Positions 25,147-33,999 of a stretch of DNA of 64,000 bases are shown one piece after another. The notes under the pieces are model-generated. The model was not told the origin of the DNA, made no database searches, and saw nothing but the letters and a program-made list of their open reading frames with translations. The DNA lies in assembly GCF_026342355.1 (NCBI RefSeq), contig NZ_JAPEMV010000003.1, forward strand, positions 861,003 through 925,002. The letters run 5' to 3'. The position numbers were made by a program, and so were the translations under genes. Position 1 is the stretch's first letter, and the number at the start of each line of letters is the position of its first letter. This DNA is from Streptomyces sp. NBC_00249. GTDB lineage: Bacteria > Actinomycetota > Actinomycetes > Streptomycetales > Streptomycetaceae.

Positions 25147-25639
25147 CACCCCCACCAGCCACCCGGTGCCCTGACAGAGTGCCGCTCCCGCAGCCCCTGC
25201 ACGCCGGAACACCATCGGCCGCCGTCACCGTCGTGGTCACCCACCTCGGCCGTCTCGGCTGCCATCGGGTCCGACCCGTAGAAAGCAAGATCCATGATTT
25301 CGCCGCCGCCTCCTCACCGCTGACGTCAAGAAGGCCCCGGGGTCACGACATCCCGGGGCCTCCACTTCGCTGACCTCCCAGCTCAACGATGGGCGAGGTG
25401 GCGTGTCACGCCCACTCGACACCCGAGCTCAGCGCCGACACCTCCATCGACCGTGCGGCGTCGACCGGCATCCGGCCCGAGGGACGCCGCAGAATCACTT
25501 CCGATGACAGGCCGGCTGAGCCCTCCTGGTCACCCGCGAGCACATCCTTTCGGGCTAATCGGCTAGGTACGGCGCCCCGGCTGGTTCTGTCCCTGGCAGC
25601 ATCCGGGCCGAACTTGTCGAGCAGTAGAGGGCGCGCGGC
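25147..25639. other. about 490 bp intergenic region
   Basis: No gene is supported. The region 25300-25390 contains the near-palindrome GGCCCCGGGGTCACGACATCCCGGGGCC (given only as a position: arms at about 25333-25341 and 25353-25361), which could act as a terminator for the glycine-rich gene. Confidence 0.3.
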
Positions 25640-26749
25640 GTGAAGCAGACACTCAGCGAACGGCAGTTGGCGGTGCTGGAGTGGGTCGGAACGGGATGCC
25701 CCGAGGGGGCCTCCGCGACCTACAAGACCAGCTGTCAGGCTCTGCAAAACCGTGGGCTGGTCACGGTAGCCAGGCGGGGTGGGGTGTGGAATGCGGTGCT
25801 GACTGATGCAGGGCGTCATTACCTGGCCCATGGCACCTACCCGGCGCCGAAAGCCCCGGTGCGAGCGCTTCCCATCCGCCGGCTGCCGAAAGCCACCGCC
25901 CCACGTCCGTCGCCCGGTGTTCCGCAACAGCCGCGTAAGACGTACACCGACCAGCTCCTGGAGGAGCTGGAGGCAGCCGGCGGCAGGATCCTGAAGTCGG
26001 GCCCTGACGCCGATGCCTGGTGGAGCCGTGCCGCCTCGGCCCTGTGCCGCTGGCACCGTGGGCGCGACAACGCCGCCTCACCGCCGCCTCCTGCCCATCC
26101 GCACTTCACGATCAAAGCGCAGGGGCAGACGGTCGAGTTCCGGGTGCTGCAGGAGAAGGACCGAAGCGAGCACATTGCGACGGACAAGGAGCTCGGGGAA
26201 GCCAAGAAGTCCCCCTGGATCAGGATCCCCCGGTACGACTACACACCCTCCGAGCGGCTGCGCATCGCCCTCAGCGGCGGCCAGTGGCACCACGGGTCCG
26301 AGTGGGTCGACAGCGCCGAGCGCCCCTTGGAGGAACAGCTCGCAGAAATAGTCCACGAGATCGGGCTGCGCGGTGAGGCGGCCGAGCGTAAGCGCCTAGC
26401 CGATCTCGAGCAGGCGCGGCAGAAGCGCCTGCGCCGGGAAGCCGCGATGGCCGAGGCCCGCGACCAGTACGCTGAGGACTACCGCGTCCGACAGCTGGAA
26501 TCGCAAGAGGCCGCCTGGCGCCGCGCGACACGCCTGGGCGACTATCTGGAAGCCGCCCGCGCGCACGTGGCGACGCTTCCACCCGGGCCGGAACGAACGG
26601 CAGCTGAAGAGTGGATGCAGTGGGCCACGGAACACGTGGCGCGCGCCCATCCGATGTTTCAGCAGCTTCGGCTTCCAGAGATCCCCGAACCCCGCACCGA
26701 CGATCTGAAGCCGTTTCTCCGCGGCTGGAGCCCGTACGGCGCCTACTGA
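25640..26749 (+). CDS. hypothetical protein with N-terminal winged helix and coiled coil
   Basis: GTG 25640 gives 369 residues. Residues 5-70 look like a winged helix (SERQLAVLEWVGTGCPEGAS then RGLVTVARRGGVWNAVLTDA). A Pro-rich linker leads to a central domain with FTIKAQGQTVEFRVLQEKDR, and residues about 240-310 form a charged coiled coil (AERKRLADLEQARQKRLRRE). Related streptomycete proteins carry only uninformative names. The gene is intact with good bias. A DNA-associated role is inferred from the winged helix only. Confidence 0.6.
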   Translation: MKQTLSERQLAVLEWVGTGCPEGASATYKTSCQALQNRGLVTVARRGGVWNAVLTDAGRHYLAHGTYPAPKAPVRALPIRRLPKATAPRPSPGVPQQPRKTYTDQLLEELEAAGGRILKSGPDADAWWSRAASALCRWHRGRDNAASPPPPAHPHFTIKAQGQTVEFRVLQEKDRSEHIATDKELGEAKKSPWIRIPRYDYTPSERLRIALSGGQWHHGSEWVDSAERPLEEQLAEIVHEIGLRGEAAERKRLADLEQARQKRLRREAAMAEARDQYAEDYRVRQLESQEAAWRRATRLGDYLEAARAHVATLPPGPERTAAEEWMQWATEHVARAHPMFQQLRLPEIPEPRTDDLKPFLRGWSPYGAY

Positions 26750-26764
26750 CTCCGATCAACGGCT

Positions 26765-27590
26765 TGAGGGTGCGGGAGTGCCTGGGATCCCCAGAAGCTG
26801 CGGGGCCGGTGTAGGTCGCAGCGCCATCCGGCTGCGTAGAAGCGGGCGGGCTGGCCGCATGTCGGGTTGCCGGTCTCGCACGCACCGCGGTGCAGGAGAG
26901 AAGCAGCCTGCGGTGTTGCAGGGGCCGCAGGGGCAGGGGCATTGCCATGGACCTGCGGATCGGGAGCCGGCTCCGTCCTGGGTGCCGGGATCGGCTTGTC
27001 GATTGTGATGGAGAGTTCCACGCTGGCGATACCGCGCGGCTTCAGGGGGCGCTGGGTTTCCAGGTGTCCTCGCCGAACCGGCAGGTCGTGTCCGCTTTCC
27101 TGCCCGAGTAGTGGATCTCGTCGTCCAGCATCTCGGCTTTGGCGAGGTCCGGGCTGTCCACGCTGCGGTAGTCGGCCCACTTGTTCCGGTCCTTGAGGGG
27201 GACCCACAGGTGGCTGCCCGCACGTGAGTCCTTGGAATTCGAGACCGGCCGCCTGCGCGGTACGGGCCAGGAAGTCCTTCATGGCCTTGTGCCGGTCACT
27301 CTCCTCCGCCGTCATCTCATGAACGGTCGGAAGGTGCGCCGCGCGCAGTCGAAGAGCACCGTCGGGACCGCGATGCTTGCGCACGTACATGAAGGGGCTC
27401 TTCACCCCGCTGAGCTCCGCCTTGCAGCGCCGCCCCTTGCTGCTCTCCACACAGACGAGCAGCTCCCGGTCCCGCTCGGACACCGGCAGGAGGAGCTCCG
27501 TGATCACGTCGGGTGCGCTGATGCCCGCGCCCGCGAGGCCGAGGTCGTCCTTGTCGAGTTCGAGAATCGTCGCTGCTGACGATTCCAAGA
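26765..27590 (-). pseudogene. decayed composite gene (possible CoiA-like nuclease)
   Basis: In one frame the reverse strand reads ELLVCVESSKGRRCKAELSG, KHRGPDGALRLRAAHLPTVH and EESDRHKAMKDFLARTAQAA. In another it reads GSHLWVPLKDRNKWADYRSV and LDDEIHYSGRKADTTCRFGE. The 3' part ends TCGQPARFYAAGWRCDLHRP. The H-K-A-M-K-x-F-L pattern recalls CoiA-like restriction-endonuclease-fold proteins, but this is weak. At least two frameshifts are present. Confidence 0.35.
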
Positions 27591-28092
27591 GCGGCTGACC
27601 CGACGGCCTAGGGCCTCGAGGCGAAGCCAGAAGGCCGGGGCGGGAGCGCAGCGGACACCCCAACGGCCCGAAGGCCCGGACCCCGTGAGACGGGGTCACC
27701 CAGGCCTGTAGAGTCGGCCGTTCGGGGAGGAGCTGAGATCTCTGCCTGCCGGCCGGCCGTCCGCCACCACGCCGCGCCGGCGCGCTCGTCGAGGGCTGTC
27801 CCGCACGCGCCGGCGATGACGACCCCGTGGCACCGTACCGGCTGAACCGGCGTGCCGTTCTGCCGGGAAGGCATGACCGCGGGGCCGGGCACTGAGGACG
27901 GCAGAGTCGCGTGGACGGATGTCCCCCGTCCGGTCGCCCCGTAGCACGTAGCGCACAGAAACCCTGCACGTCACGCACACCCCCGCGGTCCCCCTTGGCC
28001 CTAGATTCAGCGCCGCTGGAGAACACCGCTGCCGCAGCCACGGTGGCGTGTACCCAGGCCTGTTGCCGACCGTGTATGAGGGAGAGTTTCCT
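27591..28092. other. about 500 bp intergenic, no gene seen
   Basis: No coding bias is evident. A short inverted repeat (GGACCCCGT at 27676 and ACGGGGTC after it) could form a hairpin. The upstream signals of the ricin-domain gene should lie in its last 100 bp but are not obvious. Confidence 0.3.
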
Positions 28093-28623
28093 GTGGGACC
28101 CAGATTTGTCAGGTCAGTGCGCCGCGTCGTCGGGCTGCTCGCGGCAGCTGTGCTCGTGCCGTTGTTCCTTTCCGCGTCACCCGCGGCCGCGTACGGCGGT
28201 GACCTCGGCACCTGGCAGATGCTCCAGAACTACAAGAGCGGCAAGTGCCTGGAGGTCGCGGACTGGAGCACGGCCAACGGCGCCGCGGTCCGGCAGTGGG
28301 ACTGCCACGCCGGGGGCAACCAGCTGTGGGCCGCGTCCTTCGGCAGCGCGGGCGCACTGGTGTCCAACCGCCACAGCGGCAAGTGCCTGGAGGTCGCGGA
28401 CTGGAGCACGGCCAACGGCGCTGCGATCCGGCAGTGGGACTGCCACGGAGGCGCCAACCAGCGCTGGGACATCGGCGTCTTCACGAACGATGTGGGTATC
28501 GACGTGACCGTCCTTTCGAACCGCCACAGCGGCAAGTGCCTGGAGATCGCGGACTGGCGCACGGACAACGGCGCCCCGGCCCGCCAGTGGGACTGCCACT
28601 ACGGCGGCAACCAGCTGTTCTGA
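28093..28623 (+). CDS. secreted ricin-B-type lectin protein
   Basis: GTG 28093 (RBS GGGAGAG) gives 176 residues. A signal peptide (VVGLLAAAVLVPLFLSASPA) ends at AAA-YGG. The rest is one RICIN beta-trefoil of three units, each with (K/H)SGKCLE(V/I)ADW, then NGA and RQWDCH, then NQ-x-W or NQ-x-F. The Q-x-W boxes are the sugar-binding signature of the family. It is likely a secreted carbohydrate-binding protein. The third repeat ends NQLF, so the last aromatic of the motif is altered. It is monocistronic and intact. Confidence 0.88.
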   Translation: MGPRFVRSVRRVVGLLAAAVLVPLFLSASPAAAYGGDLGTWQMLQNYKSGKCLEVADWSTANGAAVRQWDCHAGGNQLWAASFGSAGALVSNRHSGKCLEVADWSTANGAAIRQWDCHGGANQRWDIGVFTNDVGIDVTVLSNRHSGKCLEIADWRTDNGAPARQWDCHYGGNQLF

Positions 28624-29352
28624 CGGCGGGCCGCCCCGCCGCCGCCCACGCGTCGCGGGGGCCGACGGTGGGGCGAGGACGACAGCGCCATGACGATCTG
28701 GTTCGAGCAGGTGTGGACCCGGGCGGGGCGGGCCCTGGGCGGTCAGGCCGACGGGCCCTCGGGTCTCGCTCCGCAGCAGTAGGAGCCGCCCGCCTGCACC
28801 GGGCCCCCGACCTCGTGCGCGCAGGCCGACCGGACCTCCTTGCAGCTGCGGGTAGTGCTCGCCGTACGTGTGCAGCGGCGCGGGATCGGCGGCGAGCACG
28901 GCGGGCAGGGCGAAGTACGGCTGGGATATCTGCCCGGGGACGATCGGCTCGGCGACGGGGTGCTCCACCAGGAAGGCGCCGTGCCCCGTGCCCGCGGGCG
29001 GCGCCGGCGGGCTGTACGGCGCCCGCTCGGGTTCCGGAGGAGGGCATGGCCTCGGCTGGTGTTCCGGGGCTTCGGCCGTGACGCGGCTGCCACCCCGACC
29101 GCGGCCGCCAAGGTCGGCAATACCATCCACCCCCTGTGGCGACTCCCGCCAGGTAGCCGGCACCCGGAATGCCGGGATACCACCAGCACAGCTTGCCTGT
29201 ACGCCAGGACGCCTCCGGCAGCCTGAGTGCGGGCCGCCACCATCCCGTGGCGGTCCGCACTCACATGCCTCCGGCACCACCCCCGGACATCCCGGCAGGG
29301 GCACGCCCCATACTGGGATCATCGCGGCATGAGGCGAGATGCGGGATCCAGT
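28624..29352. other. about 730 bp of decayed coding sequence
   Basis: Reverse-strand pieces such as GTGHGAFLVEHPVAEPIVPG and LHTYGEHYPQLQ in one frame and SCKEVRSACAHEVGGPVQAG then GSYCCG in another suggest a frameshifted gene of unknown family between about 28750 and 29090. No start or intact frame is present. Confidence 0.3.
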
Positions 29353-29490
29353 TCAAAATGCGCTCAGGTAGGTGACCTCGCACATGCGGACCAGCTCGTC
29401 GGCCTTCTTCTCCACTTCCCGCAGAAACGGGGCCGGTGCCGTCCGGGCTGTCGCCTCGGCGCTGAAGGCGTACTCCCACTTCCAGCTCAA
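29353..29490 (-). pseudogene. toxin-like gene, 3' truncated
   Basis: From TTG 29490 the frame reads SWKWEYAFSAEATARTAPAP then FLREVEKKADELVRMCEVTY and stops after LSAF. This resembles the first half of a RelE-like small toxin seen in streptomycetes. Its start overlaps the stop of the upstream partner in a TTGA, the classic coupling of toxin-antitoxin pairs. The second half is missing. The assignment is tentative. Confidence 0.4.
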
Positions 29491-29663
29491 CCGCGCACCG
29501 CCAGCTGGGCTTCGTCGAGTACGGCGCTGAGTTCGGCGAGGGCTTTGTTCACGGCGTCTTCGTCGTCGTGCTCGTGCTTGTCGTACATAGCCAGAGTGTC
29601 CTGTGCGTGCTGGTAGCGGGTCCGCAGGTCCAGGCGTCTAGCGATCTCAATGTTCTGAGAGGT
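29487..29663 (-). pseudogene. antitoxin-like gene, 5' end removed by IS5 element
   Basis: The readable part is NIEIARRLDLRTRYQHAQDT, LAMYDKHEHDDEDAVNKALA and ELSAVLDEAQLAVRG, a charged helical protein. Its 5' end is cut at about 29663, where the IS5-type element C begins. It is translationally coupled to the toxin-like gene downstream. Confidence 0.45.
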
Positions 29664-29764
29664 TGTTGTCTTCCGGGCTTGAGGACTGCGTTCTCGCTGG
29701 TCAGGCACAGGTTCGGCGGTCTCGTGGCAGTGGTGTCGTGTCGTTGCTTTGGTGGAGGTCGAGG

Positions 29765-30310
29765 ATGCCATCGGTCGTGGGACTGCTGGAACAGCGTGAG
29801 CTCACCGCTCGCCGTCGCGTCGACGATCTGCGGGAGGAGGCCGACCGCCTCCAGGCGGAGCTGGCCTTGGCTGAGCGGGAGTGGAACGAGTGGGTCATCG
29901 CCCGCTCACGCGTTGGCGAGGTACTGGCCCCGGGCAACGACGCCGTCGTCGGCCCCGCCGCCTTCGAGGGTCTGCCGGCTCCCGGTGTGCAACCGGCGCG
30001 GCCCGAACTGGCGGAGGAGGCGAAGCCGAAAACAGTGGTGCCGGTGTGGCGCGCGGGGCTGGCCTGGTCGGCGCTGTCGGTGGACTACCAGCGCATCCTG
30101 CAGGCCCTCAGCGACCGTAACCGACTCGGTCAAGGAGCGTTGACGTGCCAGGAGATGGCCGCCTGCTCCGGCCTGGACCCCGTACCGGGAAAGGTGGAGG
30201 CACTGCGATCGAAGGCCAAGCGGCTGACGGCGCGCGGCTGGCTGATTGAGCCGGCACCTGGCCGATTCACGCTCGCGAAGGACGTGGCCGGGCAACGCGG
30301 CGGGTCATGA
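29765..30310 (+). CDS. IS5-borne passenger protein: coiled coil plus winged-helix-like C-terminus
   Basis: This 181-residue protein starts MPSVVGLLEQRELTARRRVD (RBS GGTGGAGG). Residues 8-60 are a coiled coil (LREEADRLQAELALAEREWN). A variable Pro-rich linker is followed by VDYQRILQALSDRNRLGQGA, LTCQEMAACSGL and VEALRSKAKRLTARGWLIEP then GRFTLA, which reads as a winged helix with an RGWL turn. It is the only gene of element C still intact. Its last 44 bp overlap the transposase 3' end on the other strand. The function is unknown. Confidence 0.75.
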   Translation: MPSVVGLLEQRELTARRRVDDLREEADRLQAELALAEREWNEWVIARSRVGEVLAPGNDAVVGPAAFEGLPAPGVQPARPELAEEAKPKTVVPVWRAGLAWSALSVDYQRILQALSDRNRLGQGALTCQEMAACSGLDPVPGKVEALRSKAKRLTARGWLIEPAPGRFTLAKDVAGQRGGS

Positions 30311-31024
30311 GCATCGTCATCGACCAGTAGACCATCGCCTCCGCGCTGGCGATGGAACGCTCGAAGTCGCGCACGAGACGGCGACTTCGCATCAGGTGGG
30401 CGAAGAACCGCTCGACGATCCACCGCTTGGGCAGCACGACGAAGCCGCGCATGTCGTCGCTGCGTTTGACGATGGCGAGGACCAGGGCGAGGGCCGCGAG
30501 GCAGTACGCGACGAGGCTGCCGGTGTATCCGCCGTCGGCCCAGACCAGGGCCAGCAGGTGGTGCGCGGCAGTGACCTGGGTGAGCAGGACCTGGGCCGCG
30601 GCGCGGTCGCCCATATCCGCTGCGGTGACCATCACCGCGAGCAGCAGGCCAAGGGTGTCGACCACGACGTGCCGCTTGCGCCCGTTGATCAGCTTGCCGC
30701 CGTCGAGGCCGCGGCTGTCAGAGCCGACGCCCGCGTCCGCTTTGATCGACTGCGAGTCGATCACGCCCGCGCCGGCTCCGAGTCCCGCCCGGCCCGCTCG
30801 CGGACCAGATCGTGGTTGCGCCAGCGCCGGAAGAACGCGTAGACCCGGTCCCACGGTGGGAAGTCGGCAGGCATGGCCCGCCACTTCGTGCCGTTGTCGA
30901 CCAGGTAGCGGATCGCGTCCAGCATCGCGCGGTGGCAATAAGCCTCCGGTTGCCCGCCCCGGCTCCGCAGCCAGCCCGGCACCGGCAGCGGTGGCCGGAC
31001 CACCGCCTACTCGGCGTCCGACAT
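30267..31024 (-). pseudogene. IS5-family transposase, inactivated
   Basis: MSDAE at 31024 is followed by TAG (31007-31009) where the related protein at 52783 has Trp. After VRERAGRDSEPARA a deletion of about 10 codons shifts the frame, and the rest (VIDSQSIKADAGVGSDSRGL, LVWADGGYTG, KRWIVERFFAHLMRSRRLVR) is readable with all three DDE residues. One nonsense codon and one frameshifting deletion make it inactive. Confidence 0.85.
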
Positions 31025-31147
31025 GTCGGTGGGATACCGACGCTCGCGCGCCCCGTGGTCTCTGGCGTTCCCGAACCTGTGAGCCAGACAGTCACACGCG
31101 CGAGAGTGGCTGAAGTGGACCCCACTCCCGCGTGCCGTAGAAATGCG

Positions 31148-31213
31148 ATAACAGGGCCTCCTGGACCGCACGTTGGCTTCGACACCCACGAGCTACCAAG
31201 AGGCCCTGCTCTC
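31148..31213. repeat. CAGGGCCTC hairpin at the right end of element C
   Basis: CAGGGCCTCCTGG is followed about 35 bp later by CCAAGAGGCCCTG, an imperfect inverted repeat. An equivalent hairpin with a related loop (CTTCGACA in both) lies at 52891-52966 beside element D. It may be part of the element or a shared target. Confidence 0.45.
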
Positions 31214-31456
31214 ATGCACGGCAGCCGCCGCAGTCACCCGATCGACTGACTTCTCGACGAGATCGGGACGACGGCAGTCGCGTCGCTTCTCGTGATCGCT
31301 GGGACGGACAAATTCGCACTGCCATCCAGGTAGACGGTCGGCTTGGTGACGCCCCGAGGCCGCCTCGCGGGTTTGAGCCCGGTGCCGCGACTGACGAACC
31401 TGGCGAAGAGTCGTGTCCTTACCGGCTCGAGGCGCGGCCAACCGCCCCGCTACGTC

Positions 31457-32257
31457 CTACTTCTCCTCCGGCTCCCAGGCGCGGAGCAGGTCGAGCAGCC
31501 CTGCGTCTCCGTCAACGTGCAAGGAGTCGGCCTGGATCCGGTCGTACAGGTAGAGGACCAGCTCACTGGCCGTGCCGTGGACGGAGGCGCCGGCTGCGTC
31601 CGAGTCTTCGCCGGTCGCGGCGGTGGGCGCGGGTATGCGGGTGGTGCGTGCGCCGTCGCCGTCGACGGTGAGGCGCCAGGAGCGGCCCTCGGCGGCGTGG
31701 AAGTCGAAGGCCGTGGGCTTGTGCGGCCAGGCACTCGGCGTTGCGCAGACGGTGAACAGGAACTCCTCCACACCGTCGAGTGCCAGCTCGACCGGCAGCG
31801 GCTGCGGGGCGCCCCCGGCGAGCTGGGCGTCGTAGGTGTGCACCGCGGTCTCCTGGACCCGGTGCCGGGCGGTGCCGCCGGCGGTCTGCGGTGACTGCGA
31901 CGCGGGCCACCACGTCCAGCAACCGCTCTCCGGTCCCGCCTCGCGCAGGGCGCCCAGCAGAAGCTGCGTCGACGCGTCCAGCCAGGCCAGCAGGGCCTCA
32001 CGCTCCTGCGGCACTTCCAGCGCGGCGCGCGCGGCGACGGCCTCGGCCGGGGGAGCGTCGGCAGGCCCCGCGCCGACGATGGCGGCCCAGAAACGGTCTC
32101 CCCCACCCAGGTGCTTCACCAGATCGAACAGCGTCCACCCGGGGCAGGTCGGCACCTGCGCGTCGAGACCGGGCGCGGCGGCGACCACGGCGCGGAAGGC
32201 GGTCGACCGTTCATCGATCAGTCGCAAAAGGTCAGGGAACTCAAGATTCTTTTCCAC
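31457..32257 (-). CDS. mycothiol-dependent maleylpyruvate isomerase-family protein
   Basis: GTG 32257 gives 266 residues. The N-terminal DinB-like helical domain carries the family signature VPTCPGWTLFDLVKHLGGGD and, further on, ARHRVQETAVHTYDAQ, with His residues placed to bind a metal. The C-terminal half (PTAFDFHAAEGRSWRLTVDG and SELVLYLYDRIQADSLHVDG) is the MDMPI C-terminal domain. Such enzymes use mycothiol for isomerisation or conjugation, often in detoxification; the substrate is unknown. The gene is intact and its start overlaps the degenerate tail of the TPR-like gene upstream. Confidence 0.85.
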   Translation of the reverse strand: MEKNLEFPDLLRLIDERSTAFRAVVAAAPGLDAQVPTCPGWTLFDLVKHLGGGDRFWAAIVGAGPADAPPAEAVAARAALEVPQEREALLAWLDASTQLLLGALREAGPESGCWTWWPASQSPQTAGGTARHRVQETAVHTYDAQLAGGAPQPLPVELALDGVEEFLFTVCATPSAWPHKPTAFDFHAAEGRSWRLTVDGDGARTTRIPAPTAATGEDSDAAGASVHGTASELVLYLYDRIQADSLHVDGDAGLLDLLRAWEPEEK

Positions 32258-32634
32258 ACCGGATGTCTATCACCGTGCTCCGGTGATCGGACAGCGATTT
32301 TCACAGTCGCCGCCGGTTGGCCATTGCGGACGTCCTCGCCTCCCACCGCTCGGGTGACAAGCTGCGCACTGCTGCGAGGACGCTGGTGGTGGCGGTCGCT
32401 GGCGGTGGCCAGGTCGAGCGCCTGCCGCAGAAACATGCGCGCGTCGTCGTGGTGGCCCGGGCTCATCAGGCCGATCCCGGCCCACCGGGCCAGGATCCGC
32501 GTCCGGTCGGGGTCCGTGCCTTCGGGGAGCGCCCGGAGTTCCTCGCAGATCGTCTGTACGGCGGTGGTCAACTGGTCGTGGGCGGTGGGGATCATGCGCA
32601 GGTCGCCACCTTGCGTAAGGAGGTGCTGGAGCAC
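32218..32634 (-). CDS. TPR-type protein, 3' truncated
   Basis: GTG 32634 follows an excellent ribosome site (AAAGGAGGG). The product starts LQHLLTQGGDLRMIPTAHDQ and has helices LTTAVQTICEELRALPEGTD, RTRILARWAGIGLMSP and MFLRQALDLATASDRHH. This is the first tetratricopeptide pair of a longer streptomycete protein. After about 32375 the frame continues into unrelated sequence that ends over the MDMPI start, so the true C-terminus is gone. Confidence 0.5.
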   Translation of the reverse strand: MLQHLLTQGGDLRMIPTAHDQLTTAVQTICEELRALPEGTDPDRTRILARWAGIGLMSPGHHDDARMFLRQALDLATASDRHHQRPRSSAQLVTRAVGGEDVRNGQPAATVKIAVRSPEHGDRHPVWKRILSSLTFCD

Positions 32635-32713
32635 TCATCCCTCCTTTGTCGTCGGAATGCCCCGCCTGCGGCGATGGTGCAGTAGGAGGTGCCAGGCGGG
32701 GCAGTTTCCGGGT

Positions 32714-33259
32714 TCAGGCGACGTGCGGGAGGACGCGGCTGCGGAGGCTTTCGTCCACGATGACGTCCGCGTTCTTCCAGGCGTAGCCGCTGACCTCTTC
32801 CCCCTGGAGCGCGACGTCGGCGTCCCGGTCGAGGCGGAACACGAACCGGTAGTCGATGTGCTGGTGGTCGCCTTCGTTCTTGGCCGGGTTGGCGGGGATG
32901 GGGTGGATGTCGATGTGGGCGGGCTCGGGGTGGGCCAGGGAGATCGCGGCTCCGTTGAGTCCGGCTTCCTCCACGAGTTCGCGCAGGGCCGCCTCTGCGA
33001 GGGTGGTGTCGGTGTCTTCGACGTGGCCGCCGGGCAGCAACCACGTGTTGAGCGCGTTGTGGTGGATGTGCAGGACCCGGCCACTGGCGTCGAGGAGTAC
33101 GGCCCCGGCGGTCACATGGCCGCGCATCTCCTTGCGGCTGGTGACGTCCGCGCCGGTGTCGAGGAGGTCGAAGAGCGGGGCGAGTTCGTGCTTGTCCTCG
33201 GGGTGGGCGTCGAGGTAGGCGTTCGTCGTGGCGCGGATGTGGTCGTGGCTGATGGGCAC
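32714..33259 (-). CDS. Nudix hydrolase
   Basis: This is a 181-residue protein starting MPISHDHIRATTNAYLDAHP. The Nudix box is seen as GGHVEDTDTTLAEAALRELV then EEAG, giving the metal-binding REL-x-EE-x-G. The region before it (RGHVTAGAVLLDASGRVLHI) is the usual first strand pair. Nudix enzymes hydrolyse nucleoside diphosphates linked to X; the substrate is unknown. It lies between the adenosylhomocysteinase-like pseudogene and the TPR-like gene on the same strand, 80 bp from the latter, so the three were probably an operon. Intact. Confidence 0.9.
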   Translation of the reverse strand: MPISHDHIRATTNAYLDAHPEDKHELAPLFDLLDTGADVTSRKEMRGHVTAGAVLLDASGRVLHIHHNALNTWLLPGGHVEDTDTTLAEAALRELVEEAGLNGAAISLAHPEPAHIDIHPIPANPAKNEGDHQHIDYRFVFRLDRDADVALQGEEVSGYAWKNADVIVDESLRSRVLPHVA

Positions 33260-33270
33260 GTGGATGGTCC

Positions 33271-33999
33271 TTACCGGTTGTAGTGGTCGAGCCAGATGGA
33301 GGCGATGGCGCGGCGGTCGGTGTCGGGGATCTCATGCATACCGGGTCCGAGATCGCCGCAGGCGAGTATCCGGACGGCGGCGACAAGTTCTGCCTGCACG
33401 AGGTAGATGAACGGGCCGACTGAGGAGCCGTGCAGGAAGTTGACGGCGTTTCCGTCGTTCAGCAGCAGGAAGTAGTGGCCGCTGCCGCTGCTGCATACCG
33501 GGTGACGTGCTGTCCGGCGGGCGTGGTGTCGTAGACGGCGGGCAGGTGGGCGAGGTCGAGTTCGTCTTCGCTGCTGGTGACGGTGGCGACGTAGGCGCCG
33601 GCGCGCGGGCGGGGGAAGTCGTCTCCGCGCAGGGCGAGTGAGCCGGTGGCGCACAGGACGAGTCCGGCCGATCCGAGGGCGGTGGTGCGGTCCTGGGCGA
33701 CGGTGAAGCCCTGGGCGAGGGCCTGGGTGCGGCGGACGGGGTCGATGTCGTAGACGGTGACGTGGACGCCCTTGGCGTGCGGGAGGCGGGCGATGGAGCT
33801 GCCGAGCTTGCCGAACCGAGGACCAGGGCGCCGCGGCCGTGGAAGATGTCGCCGCGTCCGCGGGTGAGGGCTTCGGTGGAGAACATCGCTGACTGCCCGA
33901 CCAGGAAGTCCTCGGGGTCTTTGAGCGGGGAGCGGGCGGCCGAGATGACGGGGCAGGGCAGCTTGTCGAGGCCGGTGTACTTCTGGTGGCCGTTCTCGG
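33271..33999 (-). pseudogene. adenosylhomocysteinase-like NAD-binding protein, decayed
   Basis: Three frames together give YTGLDKLPCPVISAARSPLK, DFLVGQSAMFSTEAL and GDIFHGRGALVLG, then FGKLGSSIARLPHAKGVHVT, VYDIDPVRRTQALAQGF and AGLVLCATGSLALRGDDF, then GHYFLLLNDGNAVNFLHGSS and PDTDRRAIASIWLDHYNR. The G-x-G-x-x-G Rossmann motif and the N-F-L-H-G ending are those of S-adenosylhomocysteine hydrolase-like proteins. One base is missing near 33815 and there is an indel near 33490. The N-terminus is cut by the IS630 remnant at about 34000. Confidence 0.65.

Larger units (their letters stand above)
29664..31155. mobile_element. IS5-type element C (approximate ends)
   Basis: This element is related to element D at 51375-52900: same passenger gene, same transposase subgroup, same tail-to-tail order. 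Both left ends share a TGTTG(T/C)CT then CTTGAGGA block, and the right ends carry CTGTT next to the hairpin CAGGGCCTC. The inverted repeat is weak and I could not find a duplication, so the ends are good only to about 10 bp. The transposase is dead; the passenger is intact. Confidence 0.6.

Noticed and set aside
28230..28610. Three long near-repeats
   Set aside because: They encode the three ricin-type units and need no other explanation.
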